From assembly GCF_036588685.1 (NCBI RefSeq), contig NC_086377.1:66149233-66213232 (forward strand): a DNA stretch of 64,000 bases, given 5' to 3'. This document shows, piece after piece, positions 31,801 to 46,800 of this stretch. This DNA is from Mytilus trossulus. Lineage: Eukaryota; Mollusca; Bivalvia; Mytilida; Mytilidae. How positions within the stretch are numbered: position 1 is the first letter of the stretch; each line of letters begins with the position of its first letter. Both the position numbers and the translations under genes were made by a program. The notes beneath the pieces were generated by a model, which was not told the origin of the DNA, did no database searches, and worked only from the letters and a program-made list of their open reading frames with translations.

Positions 31801-34800
31801 GCCAGGGTCAGTTCTAACTGTAATGGAAATGACGGTGATTGCAAAGGTACATACTGATTTTTTATTATTGATGTATAGACATAGGACATTATTGCCATTA
31901 AAAAAGGCGTAGGATGCCAAATGATATTCAAACTGACCAGTCAACAATTTTAAAACTGTCTGACATTGCTTTAAAAATTGTAAAGACCACTTGATTTTGA
32001 CATTTGATTAAGGGCTTTACTTTTTGAATTTTCCTCTGAGTTCATTATTTTTGTGATTAACTTTTTTTGTTTGTGAAGTGCATGTAAAATATTTAACATT
32101 CTATTGGTCGTCATATGTCTATCAACAACACCATTTAAATAGATATTCCAGACAGTAGCACACTGTACATGAACATTGAGGTTTAAGTTTTTACCCCCAT
32201 TTTAGGTAGTGCAAAGTGCTGCCCAGATATTTGTGGATCTCGAAACTGCAAAGAACCAATATCGGTAAGTAGCTATTACTAATAAACATTTAATTCATTC
32301 GACAATCTTATTATACCCCATCTATGGACATCATGTTTTTCGGTCTGTGCTTCTGTTCGTATGTCCGTCCGTCTGTCCTGCTTCGGGTAAAGGTATTTGT
32401 TTAAGTTTTTGGTCAAGGAAGTTTTCGATGACATCGAAGTCCAACCATTTTGAAACAGTACACATGTTTCCTATGTTATATATATTTTTCTTATTTCAAT
32501 GCAAAATTAGAGATTATACCCTAATTTCATGGTCAACTGAATATAGACAATGATAGTGAGAATGGGGCATCCGTGTACTATGGACATATTCTTGTTTAGA
32601 AAATGTACTAAAATGATCCTTTCATATCGCAATATAGGTTTCACTCCACCTCTCTTTAAGGATGTTTGCTCCTCTTCTTTTGATTTTTTCCAGATTTTCG
32701 GGATCCTCTGGTTTTATCCATGTATTAACATTAAAAAAATTGCCCACAAACCCTTACTTTTCTTTTCATATTTTTATTACATATTATTTAAAAAGCCATA
32801 TTTCAAAATCTTATAAAATCCTTGTTATTTTTTCATAGTATTCAAAACAAACAGGTGCCAATGATAAGTGAATGAAAAATCTAGAGAGAATTATTTCCCG
32901 CCAAATTTTCAACGGCTTATATCTCGAAAACAAGCACACGGACCTTCCACTTTTTTCTGCTTTTTAAGTTTCTTTATTTATATACATTCAATTTATAACA
33001 GTCTTTTAAAAAGCTTGTTATTTTTAAACAGAGTAGCGAACATCCACATTGTTTAAGCATTTGATAGTAGGATTACGTTATCCTGAAATTGTTTATGGTT
33101 ACTGTTTGCTGTTTGATGTAATAACATTTTTTTGGAATTTGTGTCATTTTGGTGCTCTTTATACATTGCTGTTTGGTGTGCGCCCAGGATCCGTGTTGTG
33201 TACCGTGCTTTTATTGTTTACTCTTTAGATATTGTGACTTGGATGGAGAGTTTTCTACATATAGAAATGCCTGTACCAACTCAAGAATATGACATTTGTT
33301 TTGCATTTGTTTGATGTGTTTTATTATTAGATTTTGCCATTTGATTAGGGACTTTCCGTTTTGTATTTCCCTCGGAGATGTTTCTATGTGATTCAAATTT
33401 TCATTGGCACTCATACTACATATTCTTAATTCTAATAGTGAATTTTATTAATTTATTTTGTAGGGTCCACGACCTGGATGTCCAGCGATACGTAAACCGG
33501 AACCACAGTGTTTTCATTTCAACCAGCAATGTAGCCATGATAAAGAATGTCAAAAAGGTTTATCTTGAACTACTACAGACAAAAAATACATTGTCGATAA
33601 CTACGTGATTTTTTTGTGACTATGCCATGGTTTCAAACACATTACATATAATGTTTCGTTAAGTTTGAAGAGTAGATTAAAATTGTTAAAACTAATGTTT
33701 AATAGATAACTGTTTTATAGATCCTTAGCGTCCATTTAATTTTTGCTTTATTTTTCAAGCAATCCTCCATTATTTATACAGATATGTAAACTTTTCATTT
33801 TTATCTTTTTGTCGAGAAAAGTTTAGTTTTAGAGCTACTGTTTAACGATTAATTGAATACGGTTGGTCTTTCTGTTGTGATTAGTTACGGACGGATATTT
33901 CTATAAGCTTTTAACTTGCAAAAATATATACTTTTATGATAACGTTTCAGGTAAAATATGTTGCGGAGTTATTTGTGGAACAGCATGTGTATATCCAACA
34001 AAACCTAATGTGAGTAAATATTTTCTGAATGTAATGCATACAAGACTTTATACAAATGAAAACGCGTTCTTATTTTGTTGTAATCTCTAGTAATTTTTTT
34101 TCAATGAAAAGGCTATTGTGGTTTGTCCTTTAAATCTCCAAGCGTTTCTTTTTAAGATGATGTGGTATGAGCGCCAATGAGACAATTCTCCATCCAAGTG
34201 AAAGTATAAAAGAAAGACAACAAGTATATGTCAAAGTACGGGATTATAAACACGACGCCTTGACTTACACCGAACACAACACTATAACATGTATTAAAGG
34301 CCCCCAAAATGATGTTTAGCTTAGCAACTGTGTACTTGCTTGGATTTATAAATATTTTGATATGAGCGTCATTGATATGCTTATGTAGACGAAACGCGCG
34401 TCTGGCGTACTAGATTATAATCCTGGTACCTTTGAAAACTATTTAGCCGTTTCACACAGGAGATACCAATGGTCTAATATATAAAAGAAATAAGATACGA
34501 GAAACACGAATAAAGGACAACCACTGAACATCATTTTCCTGACTTAGGAAAGATGAAAACATGAACAGTAAGTGTTTTGTTTTAAATTTATAAAGATGTT
34601 CATTCTTATCAAACAAAGGTTTGTTTCCGGATATAAAAGAGTTCCGTTTTAGTGTATACGTTTTATTTGAAGGTAAACAAGACTTTCCTTTGTTTGATTT
34701 ACTATTTCTGATTGTCTTTTATGTTCCATGACATATACAATGATTTGATTTCTACCCCACTTTAGCCAACAAAACCTAGATACGGAGTTTGTCCCGCAGT

Positions 34801-37800
34801 TCCGAAAGTCTTACCAGAAATTTGTACACGAAGTCTCGTAGTCTCCAACTGTAAAGTTGACACAGACTGCAAAAGTAGTGAGTACCATTTGTCTTTTTTA
34901 TTATGAATTTATAATTAAATTTTGGATGTAACGCGTCATCTGATTGGCTGACGTTTTTTTGTTTATTGGCTGTAAAAGTCAATTTGTCTTTTTTTTTTTA
35001 TAAATAATGTTATTTAACGTTGCCATAAAAGTGTGAGGTTCAGCTAACCACAAAACCAGGTTCAATCCACCTTTTAAAAAAAAAATTAAGATGTCCTTTC
35101 ATTTACTTAGTGAATAGCTAATGATTATATATTTCACATTTCAGGAAATCAAAAATGTTGTAGAAAACCATGTGGGAATTTTGCCTGCACTGATCCAATA
35201 CAAGTATGTTACTTACTCAAACAGTCTTAAGGAGAATTAAAAGGGGAATTGGAATGCCATATGTTTATGTTATTGAAATAGCACTATACACAACTGTCAT
35301 ACAATTTTGAGGTGAAACTTGCTATATGCTAGGTTCATCCCACTCTTTTCTATCAACATGTCCGTTTTAAGTCTATAACTTTACCGTTTCTATTCAACAG
35401 AAAGTATTGATTCTTGATATTTTAGCTGTCTTTAGAGTATAAAAAACAACTCCAAAGGTGTTTTTATATCTTTTATCAAGCTACTACCTAGATTTAATAA
35501 TTCATTATTTGACCATTTGTTAGATCTTCCAGCATGTCAAGGTAACTTATCTTAAATTCAATAAAACTTATTAAGCATATAGTCTTCTTTTTGTGGATTA
35601 ACTTTCTTTAACCTAGGTAGACACTGAACAAATTTAATTAATAGATATAAACAATACCAATTATTCAAATTATTTTTTTCAAAATCGTCACAATGCCATA
35701 AATTTGTAATTTCTTAATGAGAAATGTGCAAAAAAAAAATAAAGGCACCATATCACTTTGCTTTTGTACATTTCACGATCAGAAGATTGTATAATATAGT
35801 CAAATACGAACTTCTACCTCATCAAAGCGTCATATTTTACATGAATTTTAAGAAAATCAACCCAAAAAATGACAAAAAAGGACTCATTTTGTGGAGTTTT
35901 CTCCCTTTTCAATGTCAATTTTCAAACGAAATTTTAGGGGACTTTTTTCTGTGTATATTTGGGGCTTAATGCTATAGATTAGAACTAAAACATTTTCTAG
36001 TGCAATTAGTGTAAAAATCCGATAGCAGACCTTCTCACAGAAATCATTTATGGTAAAGGAAAACATAGTTGTTTATTTTCATAGTGATTAAGGTTATAAC
36101 ATAATGTTCAATGCATTTTCCCAATGTTTATTTTTTTTATCCTATCAGTTTGTTTGGTTTGGTCCACATATTGCTATCAAAATTATAATAATATCCTAAT
36201 GTCATATAAGTGAGAGGTTTAGCAAGCTATAATACTATGTTTAAACCACCATTTTCTGCCTAAAGAAATGTCTGTATCAAATCAAAAATATGAAAGGTAT
36301 TTTCTATTCGTTTGATGTATTTAATTTTTCCATTTGTCAAGAGATTTTCCGATTGAATTTTCCTTGCAGTTCAGTTATTTTTGTAATTTTTTTAAAGTAA
36401 TTACCCATAGTAGCAGATTAGTAAATGTATCGTATGCGACACTTACACGTAACAACGTTTATACCATCAATGATAAAACAAATCTTTTTCCTATGCTTGA
36501 CTTATATAGAGACAAACTACCCAACCAAAACACTAAATGCAGATAGAAAATACAGCACTCAGAGGCGGTATTCAAAAGGTCGCTAAACAATGATGTTAAC
36601 TAGTTCAGTGAAATCGACGCCACACGTAATTTCAAATCAAACAAATGAATTAAAACTAAAATGCATATAATACTAATAAAGGCTATAGGTTCCTGACTTG
36701 GGCCAGATACTTTTGTTTGACAATGCACCACATTTTATTTAGTATTTACGAGAAAAATATCTCATTTTTGTTTAATCATTCAACAGAAAAAAATCTTGTC
36801 CCTCTTAAATACAAAGAAGAAAAATATGATTTATATTATAAACTATAATCCTGGTACCTCCGATAACTACTATCTAGTAAGAAAGGACATAATTAACACT
36901 ATTGTTTGTTTTTACGTTTTACATTAGTCTTCGCTAGACTAGAGACATGGATTAGGATGAAATAGAATCACTATTACAGTTTACTATAATATCTTAACCA
37001 GTTTTGTATCAACAATAGGGTAACCGTCCTGGATGTCCAGTATGTTTAGGTACCCAAGCAACCACAGACTGTCCAGTGTGTGTCCATTACCAACAGCTGT
37101 GCAACGCAGATACAGAGTGTAAACCAGGTATGTTATTGCTTATCTTACCCTCTAAAGGAAATATCATTGGTTGTTAACGACCACGTGGGGACCGTGTATA
37201 TTTAATATGGGGTTAAGGGGTGTGCTCATTACCAGCAGCAGTGTAACGCAGATACAGAGTGTAAACCAGGTATGTAATTTGCCTATATTACCTCCTAAAG
37301 GAAACATCATTGTTTGCTAGCGACCACGTGGGGACCGTGTATATCTGCTATGGGGTTAGTGGGTGTGTACATTACCAGCAGCTATGTAACGCATAGACAG
37401 AGTGTAAAATGTGTCAGTGTATTGTCGCTTATCTTACCTCCTAAAGATTTTAAGGGAATATCACTGGTAATAAACAACCACGCGGGGAGCGTGTATATTT
37501 AATATTGGGTAAGTGGGTTGTTTTATGTTAATATTGACATAGATACAGAGTGTAAACCAGGTCCATGAGCACCTGAGATCACACCCAGGTTTTCGTAGGG
37601 TTAGAATGTCTTAGTCTTTAGTTTTCTATGTTATGGCTTGTGTACTTTTACTTGTATGGTTGTCTGGTTTTTTTTTGCAATGGCGTTGTCAGTTTATTTT
37701 CGGTTTATGAATTAGAATATTTCTCTGGTATCTTTCGTCCCATTTTTATAGCCTAAATTTTGGGTATACGCGTATTTTCATCTGATAAAGTCATGGTGAT

Positions 37801-40800
37801 TGTTAGGTGCATAGTTTTCTCTGCTTCAATTTAAAACATTCCTGGTCTTCTTACTACAACCGGACTCTTTACTAGGCAGTAACTATTGTTATGGGTATCA
37901 TTTCGACCCACAACTTATAAATTATTTGTAGTATTGATAATGGAAATACAAATGGCCCTGAATGGTATAATTTGTAATTTGTAAATCCACGATAATCATA
38001 TTGTATTGAAAACCATGTTTATAATATCCAACCATATTTCTCAACTTCTCTAATATCTATGTTATACTCCAGGTCAGAAGTGTTGCTACAATCCTTCATG
38101 TGGAACATCGTGCAAAGGCCATGGTATGTAAAATAAATATTTTCTGCAATAAAATTTACAAAGAACCAATAAAAACAGCATATTCGTTATGGAGACATAT
38201 CTTTCCATTATCTTCATTCTCTAATACCATTGTTTCCAATGATATAATAAAAACCCTTTTACGTTTATACTAAAAAGTTCAACATAAGAAGACCAGAAGG
38301 GGTCGACCAGAAGGTCCTTCAGAAAATTTTGACTGCCTATGGAAAATTAGGATATATAAGATAGGGACCAACAAATGAGTTTTATTATAAGCTAATTATA
38401 CATTGTAGATCCATGAATGATTTGTTGCAATGAGCGTGGCAATTGATTTAATGTCTACATTCTGTCCTGGCATGGCATCATACTTTCACATCCCAAACAA
38501 ATAAACAAAAGTAACACTTTGGCAAGGGATTTACTACCGGTCGAAAGAAGAAACTAAGTGAATATTTTCCTGTTTTCTACCGAAAATATTGTTTTTACAT
38601 CGAATATCTTCAATGATCTAGTTTCAATCGAATTTCACAAGTTCAATTTACGAAATAAACAAATAAATCATAATTTAAAACAGACTCAACATTACAACTG
38701 AATTGTACGACTATGAATTTCATGAACGTGTGATAATGCATTCATTAAAAGTAATGCTGTTTAAACTATATTATTTCATACTTGAATTTCTTTTTTAGTA
38801 TGCCCCAAGATTGTATGTCCTACAATAAAATGTGGATTAGGATTTCAAAAAGACGAGAATGGCTGTGAGATATGTAAATGTAGACAAGGTAAGTGAACAT
38901 AGTCTTTTGTTACATACACATTACTTTAATAAGGTGTGACTTTGATGTAGAGTTGTCTCATTGCCACTCCTACCACTTCTTCCTTTATCTATTAACAAAA
39001 ATAATGGTCTGGATGTGTGTCTTCTAATTATTTATTCTTAAATGTTTTCATCCTAGAATATCGTATAAACTGTGAGAAAAAAAAATGTAAAAAATGTATG
39101 CAGGCGATGCTCGAATGTTAGCATGTAGAAATTGAAAGTTGACAATTGGGAAGCTGAAATTATCTATTTTGTCGTATAGTTTTGTCAATTTTGAGATTTT
39201 TGTTATATACATCAACTCAAGTTACTCAAGTTATATATACACTTGAACGTATGTATGATAGATTCAATAATGAAAATAAAACTCGCATCGTTTCGATGAA
39301 CGTCTTTATTTTATGAAAAGGATGTAACAGTCGTAATGTGTCTTTTACTTGTATTTTTTAGATCCTTGTCCAATATTCGCACCTCTTCCACCATGGCTCT
39401 GCTCAGATGGTAAACCAAAAATATTCTATGTAGATGGTGTGAAATGTGTCGGGTCTCCTACAGTCATTCCATGCAACAAAGGTATTTATTATTTTACCTT
39501 CTATAAATTTCTAGGAATATGATTGGTTAAAACCGTCCACGTGAAGACCGTGTATATTCGAACCTCTTCCACCATGAATCTCCTACAGTCATTCCATGCT
39601 ATACAGGTTTCATTTAAGGAAGTTCGCTCCTTCATGTTTTTGACCCCTATGACATAATACGACATTAGCAAGACGTTGTTTGTCAATGACGTCACATCTA
39701 AGCAAATTGTGAATGCGTAGAAAAAGATAGAATTCCTTGCATTTTCTACTTTTACTCATTCTAAAAACAATTGTTATTGTAATAAAAATAATAAATAATC
39801 AAAAAATTCAAAGATCGAGAATTATCAACCCGTGACAGAAAAGTATTGATGTTAAATCCATACGCTACGTGAATTACTGAATAATGTGCTGTTCGTTCAC
39901 TCTTTGATTATTTTTCAATATTTGTCCTGAATTATTTTGTTAATCCGTGGTCGTTTCGAGTGTGGGAGGTTGTGGGCTTGATCTGCGACCGTGTCAATCC
40001 TGGTTGAGATATGGTTGATCTTGAAAGATTTTACAATTATTTATACTATTGAAATTGTCTCTCACTTAAACAACATTAAACTTGTTAAATTTATGATTTG
40101 TTCTATCTTCAGAGATTACACAATTATTTATATTTTTTAGATTGTCGCTTACCAAAGCTACCTGGACCATGTAAAGCAAGTTTCCCAAGATATTACTTCA
40201 ATCTTGAAACAGGCAAATGTGATAAGTTTATCTATGGGGGATGCCAAGGAAATGCGAACAACTTTGAATTACTAACTGAATGCCAAGATAAATGTATAGA
40301 TAGAGAAAGTGAGTTACTGCGACCATTATTATCTCTTGGACGTAAAAGACACCCTTGTAGAAAAGAGTAGGATAATACCGCTACTCGGCAGCATTCACTG
40401 CCGCAAAGTGGAAAGATATTAATATAAGTTGCAACCCCGCTGCATTTTTGCGCCTGTCCAAAGTCAGGAGACTACGGCATTTGTTAGTCATGTATTATTT
40501 TGAATTTTAGTTTTTTGTGTAGAATGTGGAGGTACTAGTATATATGTTTGTTTAGGGGCCAGCTGAAGGACGCCTCCGGGTGCGGGAATTTCTCGCTGCA
40601 TTTAAGACCTGTTGGTTATCGTCTGTTGTTGTCTGTTCTATGGTCGGGTTGTTGTCTCTGTGACACATTCCCCTTTCCATTCTCAAATTTATTGTTTCCA
40701 AATCCACAATAAATAGATATGTTTAAACGAATGTCTGTTTCTGAGCTCACAAGCGACATGGTTTCACATTTCGAGATAAATACAAAAAAATGTAGTTTGA

Positions 40801-43800
40801 TTGCCAATGGACAACTCTCTACAAAAGACAAAAATGACACAGAAATTAACAACTATAGGTCACCGTACGGCTTTTAAAAATTAGCAAAGCCCATACCGCA
40901 TAGTAAGCTATAAAAGACCCCTCAATCACAATGTAAAACAATTCAAATGTATACTGAAATGAACCCTTCGATATGTAAAGTAAGTACATACAATGTGTGA
41001 CCTTTGTCCCTTTGTTATGCGCAACCTAGGGACCAGATATTTTTCAGACTGACCGTCCGTCTGTCCCGTTTTAGGTAAATTTTTTTATGAAAAATGCTTG
41101 AAACATTGTACACATGTATCCTCGGATATTATCCTTTTAATTCTACCAAATTAAAGTTCTGCCACCATTGTCACGGTACACTAAACATAAAAAATAAAAG
41201 TGCACATGGGGGATCCGTGTACACGGGACACATTTAAGTCACAAGTCGAGAATATACTATTGGTGTATGTAAGATTACTGTTAATGTGTTCTATTAAACA
41301 ATGAACATCTGAAAAAAATAAATCTAAAGCTAGTTTGAAATTGTAGCAGCGTGTAGTATCCATCTGATGTGTTGTTGGGATTTTCAAGAACCAAGCCACG
41401 TCTCCCCTGTGGTAGTTCGTTCTTATGATGTACTGTAACACAACTGTCTAATATTAATGGTTGGCATTAACCCCGCATCATTCTTGTGTTTGTGTCTGTC
41501 CCAAGTCAGCAACCTGTAATTCAGTGGTTGTCGTTTGTTCATGTGTTACATATTTGTTTGTCGTGGATGTTACTTTTTTAACATAAAAAATAGACTGTTA
41601 AAGAAAAAAAATATTATCCAATTAAAATGTATCTTTTTTTTTTTTATTAAGAACCTACAACTAAGCCAGGGAAATGTCCACCTAACAAACCCGGTCTTAT
41701 TTGTCCGGCAGTTGTTAGACCAGGAGATTGTTTTAATGATGGAAACTGTCCGGGTAAACAAAAGTGTTGTCAACAAGGATGTTCCAGAAGTTGTGTTAAT
41801 CCTGGCACATATTACGGTAAGTAAATGTAGTGCGTAAGCATTTATGAACTATTCAAAATACTGAAATTTGTACCTTCTAGAAAATGTTTAATTGAAAAAT
41901 TGAAAATGAAAGCTACATTAATACATTACAGGAAATATGAATATAATTTAGATGTAATATTCAGTTATAAAGATCACATAATATGATTCATATAAAAGCA
42001 CCACTAACCCACCATTCCTGAAATGTCATGTACCAATGTAAGTGAGGAATGTGTTGTCAAAAAGTCCGTTTCTTTGTATGTTGGTGTTACGTTTTTGTTA
42101 GTAGTGCAGTGGGTCATACTTTCGGGTTTTTCCCTTCTTACAGTTGATGAGTTTCCTTTAGCTTTGTTACCAGGATTAGTTAAATAGATTTATGACCATT
42201 GGTCAGCTGTATTAATGATTGATGACTGATTGATTATTGTTAAACTCCACTTTCATCACATTTTTGTTATTTCGTGGAGGTAAGTTTTTGTTGATGGAGG
42301 TAGCCAGAATGCATAGAGAGAACCACCAACAGTTGACAACACTGACAATTATAGACAATTAAGGTGGTACCCAACACCATGAATAAAATTAATTTGGCTC
42401 GTTTAATTTTCATAAAATTTTGACAAAGTATTTACTTTGACCCTTTGACAAAAATACAAAATTTTCAAAAAATTGGAACCAACCGTTTAATCAGAAAAAT
42501 TACACTGGTTATATAGCAAATTGACAAACACTTATTTTGATCATTGAGAAGCTGAATATTCCCTTATGAACACAACGTCATTAAAACGTTCTGCTGATTT
42601 TACAGAGTTATCTCCCTGTAGTGTTAGGTACCACCTTAAGAGTGCAGTGGAGTGTGGGTTTCAAACTCCACATCTCAATTCTGATATGATAATGATGCAG
42701 CAGATGACTACCTAGACCCCATTTGAAAAAAAATAGGAAACTTAAACAGTTATCTTCATAGCAAAACGTGTTTTTTTCAGTCCGTTTGTTTATAAAAGAG
42801 GGATGAAAGATACCAGAGGGACAATCAAACTCAAGAATTGAAAATAAACCGACAACGCCGTGGCTAAAAAATAAAAGGACAATCAGGCAAATAAGACACA
42901 ACATAGCTATAGACAACTAAAAACTTAGCAAAACGAACCCAACCAAAAAACCGGAATTACACATCACATAACATGTAAAGCCAAACAATATGTTTTAAGG
43001 TTACTCACTGTTTCCCTTTTTTCTCAAAAACATTGTTCTGGTGTTTCGTGAATCAATGTGTTGTTCGGTCATTCGTTGAATATTTTTCTCTATTTTAAGT
43101 ATTCAACATGTTCAATTAGCTATCTCGCTATAATATAACTATTTTTCATTTCAGGACCAAAGTGTCCACCATTATGTGAAATATTCTGTGCATTTGGTAA
43201 TGTGGTAGTGAACGGCTGTCCAATATGTAAATGTAAAACAGGTAAACACTAATAAAGAAAATACTGTGGATTCATTTATTTTCGTGGGTATAATTTTCGT
43301 GGTTTGAGGATTTTTTTATTTTGTGGTTTTGGCAAATTCTGCATACATTCCTTTAGATTTTTTTTATTTGTAGAATGTTTATTAGTGGTTCACTTGTACA
43401 CACGAAATCCTCGTAAATTGGTATTCAAAGGGTATTAATGAATGAACAGTAGCATGACATGTTATTTTCATATGCATTCCTCATGTTTATAGTGATTAAC
43501 AACATACATGAAGGATAATTGATTAGAGGTTAATGAATCATGCAATGAACACTTCCAGTAGAAGTTTAAAAGACTGCAAAGCATTTTTAAAACATTTTAA
43601 CTAATTCTTGTATTATTGCTCTTTAATGATAATGAATCCCGTTTTGTTTTTAACTTTCTTAACAGTATCTCCTGATGTTTGATGTTATTTCTATGCGCCT
43701 GGAAATGTTTTGCATGTTTGGAATTTTCGAACAGTTTTAGTACTCTATATTTTCCACAAATTTAAATGGATAGAACAAAGGACTGCAATTTAAGTTTTAC

Positions 43801-46800
43801 ATATGTTCAATATGATTTTTCAGGATGTAGGAACAATGCAAATCCTTTACCGTCAGTAAGGTGTAGTTCAGACAAGCCAAGATGTCCCTCTAAACACCAG
43901 TGTAAAATAGCTGAAAATGGTGTAGGAGTTTGTTGTCCATATGGTATGTTATCTCAAAGTTTGTATCGTTTGCTGGTTGTGCTTAATTATAACCGACATG
44001 TTTAACGTGAAATGAGTCCGATGGGCTTCCCTAGATTCACTTAAAAAACAACCGCGCAAATACCAATATTTAGAAATTTTGGAAGTATTGAAACTAAAAC
44101 ATTTGAAGATAAAAAGGACCATAAAAAATATCAAAATCAATCTAAAGTCAACTTGGCCTGAGGGAATGGAATACAATTAAGAATTGGAATGGAAACAACA
44201 ACCCGACCATAGAGCAGACGATAGTTATAGATCTTCAATGCAGCGAGAAACTCCCACATCCGGAGGCGTCCTTCAGCTGGCCACTAAACAAATATGAGAC
44301 TAGTTTAGTGATTATGGACGTCATACTAAACTCCGAATTATACACAAGAAACTAAAATTGAAAATCATACAAGACTAACAAAGGCCAGAGGCTGCTGACT
44401 TGGGACAGGCGCAAAAATACGGCGAGGTTAAACATATTTTTTGAGATCTCAACCATCCCTCTATATATCTAGTCAACGTAGAAAAACAAACGCACAACAA
44501 TACGCACAGTTAAACTCAATGGAAGAAAACCTTTTATTCTTCATATTACTCTCAAGATCTATAAAAAGACAATGTCTGAAAGATGCTGATGAGTGACTGA
44601 TATTCGCTATAGATAATGTGAATATTGACTCCATTAATAACCACAGACCATTCAGAAACAAGATTTTAAAATCAAATAAAACTTATCTGTCGTGACTTGT
44701 GAATGGCAAAACATTAATGTAAACAGTTCATAATATTTATTACATTCCTGAATACTTGCATATTTCTAAAAATATGCACATTTATTTTTTCAGAATGCCC
44801 TGTTTATAAGTGCAAATCCTGTCCATACGGTTATGTAATTGATGGTAATGGTTGCCAAACATGTACATGTAGTAAGTAACATATATATCAACAAGTAAGG
44901 CTTTTGGTGATATTAGATGTAAAAACACTTAATAATTGTAATGTGTCAGAAGCGTTTTCTTTTGATATACTTTCAAGCCGAAAGATTTGAAAGTCAAAAA
45001 TAAATAAGAACCAAAACATTTGAGGAGATATTTAACCACAAAAATCACTTTTTTACAAAAACAGCAATATCTATCTAAGATTAACTATGCCCTTAGTAAA
45101 TCAAACCTATCTTTATAACTCCATATTTAATACGGATAAGGTTTAAAAGGTTCGTTATCAATCATAACAGCACCGAAGTACTTACTTCTGATCTGATGAT
45201 ACATCCAGGAACTGATAGTCCAGCATCAGGGATAAAAAGGGCTGAAGTATACTTTCACATTATGTTTACAAATCTAACAAAAATAATAAAACCTATACTC
45301 TAATTGAAACACAGTTCTTTATATCTAGATAATAATGTAGTTTATATTCAGAACTCATTTTTCTGCCAACATCCGTAAATGTTTCAAATAATGTTATAAA
45401 TGTGAATACATTTTCGCATTTTTCAGAACCAAGATGTCCACCAGTTTGCCTTATATTCTGTCCCTTCGGAAATGTTATGGATGCAAACAACTGTCCTACT
45501 TGTGCATGCAAAACAGGTAATAATTTTATGTTTACAAAATGTGGTATACCAAACGAAATTACCTTTAATTCATTTCTACATGTTCTAAATACATCACATT
45601 ACAGTTCGGTACACTCAGTATCATCAATATTGCGATATCGATTTGCTTTCAGATATATAAAAGTAATCGGGAAATAAGTTAACCCCTCCATAAAAAATTT
45701 TGTACAACTATCACATACTTCACCGTTTATTGATTCAAACTTGTCCTAATATATGTAGCAGTGGTTAAGTACTTTTGTTTTCGATTTTGTTTACACTCAT
45801 AATTAGTATATTCTTTCGAATCATACCTGCAAATTTTTCAAAATGTCCAAGGTTTATTTTGCGTGCAAGATGGCTGTCATAGTCCTAAAAACCCTTCAAG
45901 GGACCTTTAAGTACATGTTTTATGTTGTTTTTTGGCTTCTTCATACTATTAAAAGCCCCATGTCATTAATTTTAATTGTTTTGTTTAACATTGTGGACAA
46001 AATTACTCTTTCAAAATATCAATTTGGGAGCTTCCATGGGGGAAATCCCCCGCAAATAGTGATAGTTGGCAGGTATGTTTCTTAATTATACGTTTTTAAC
46101 TTTCTCTGCCGACACGATTTTCCCTTAGCACTTCGCTATACTATTGTCGTATATCTAGCGAGAGGTATCATTTTTATAGTTACCTAGTACGCAGAAATGT
46201 CACCGAGTATACCATAACTAAAATTTTCAGAAGATTGATTTAAGATAAAAGGAGTTTCGTCTTGTCAATTTATCTAACAACCTATAACACCGTATTTGGT
46301 AGCATATTTGTTAGATTTGTATATGTTTTAAATTTGCAGTCAGTTATGTTTTAAAATTTATGAGGCTGAACATCAACTATTGCCGCATTTGCATATTATG
46401 CCAATTTTGATATTACCGGATTAATAAACAACTGTCAAACTAGTTGGAGGTTTAGCTAGCAATAAAACCAGGTTTAACCTATAATTTGTTTTCTGAAATG
46501 TTTCACCAAGGCAAATTAATGACTGTTGTTTTATACCTAATCGATAAAGTTTGATTTTGTCAGATTTCTCCTTTATGGTATTGCCTGGGAGTTTTTTTTT
46601 GTTATACTTCTTAATAATAAACTAAGAAATTATAAAAGAATCTGAAATCAAAGTCAAACCAACGTACCATCTTTTGGTAGATATTGTATACTGAGGGGGA
46701 GGACAGGGGCGTACCCTTCTCCCTTCTCCCATCCCTCTTCTCCTTTCTCCTATCCCCTTTCTCACTGTCTCCCTTACCCCTGTCCTCCCCCTCTATACTG

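Noticed and set aside
42608-42916. 102-codon minus-strand frame in intron 15
   Set aside because: Spans a MITE end and an R2 repeat.
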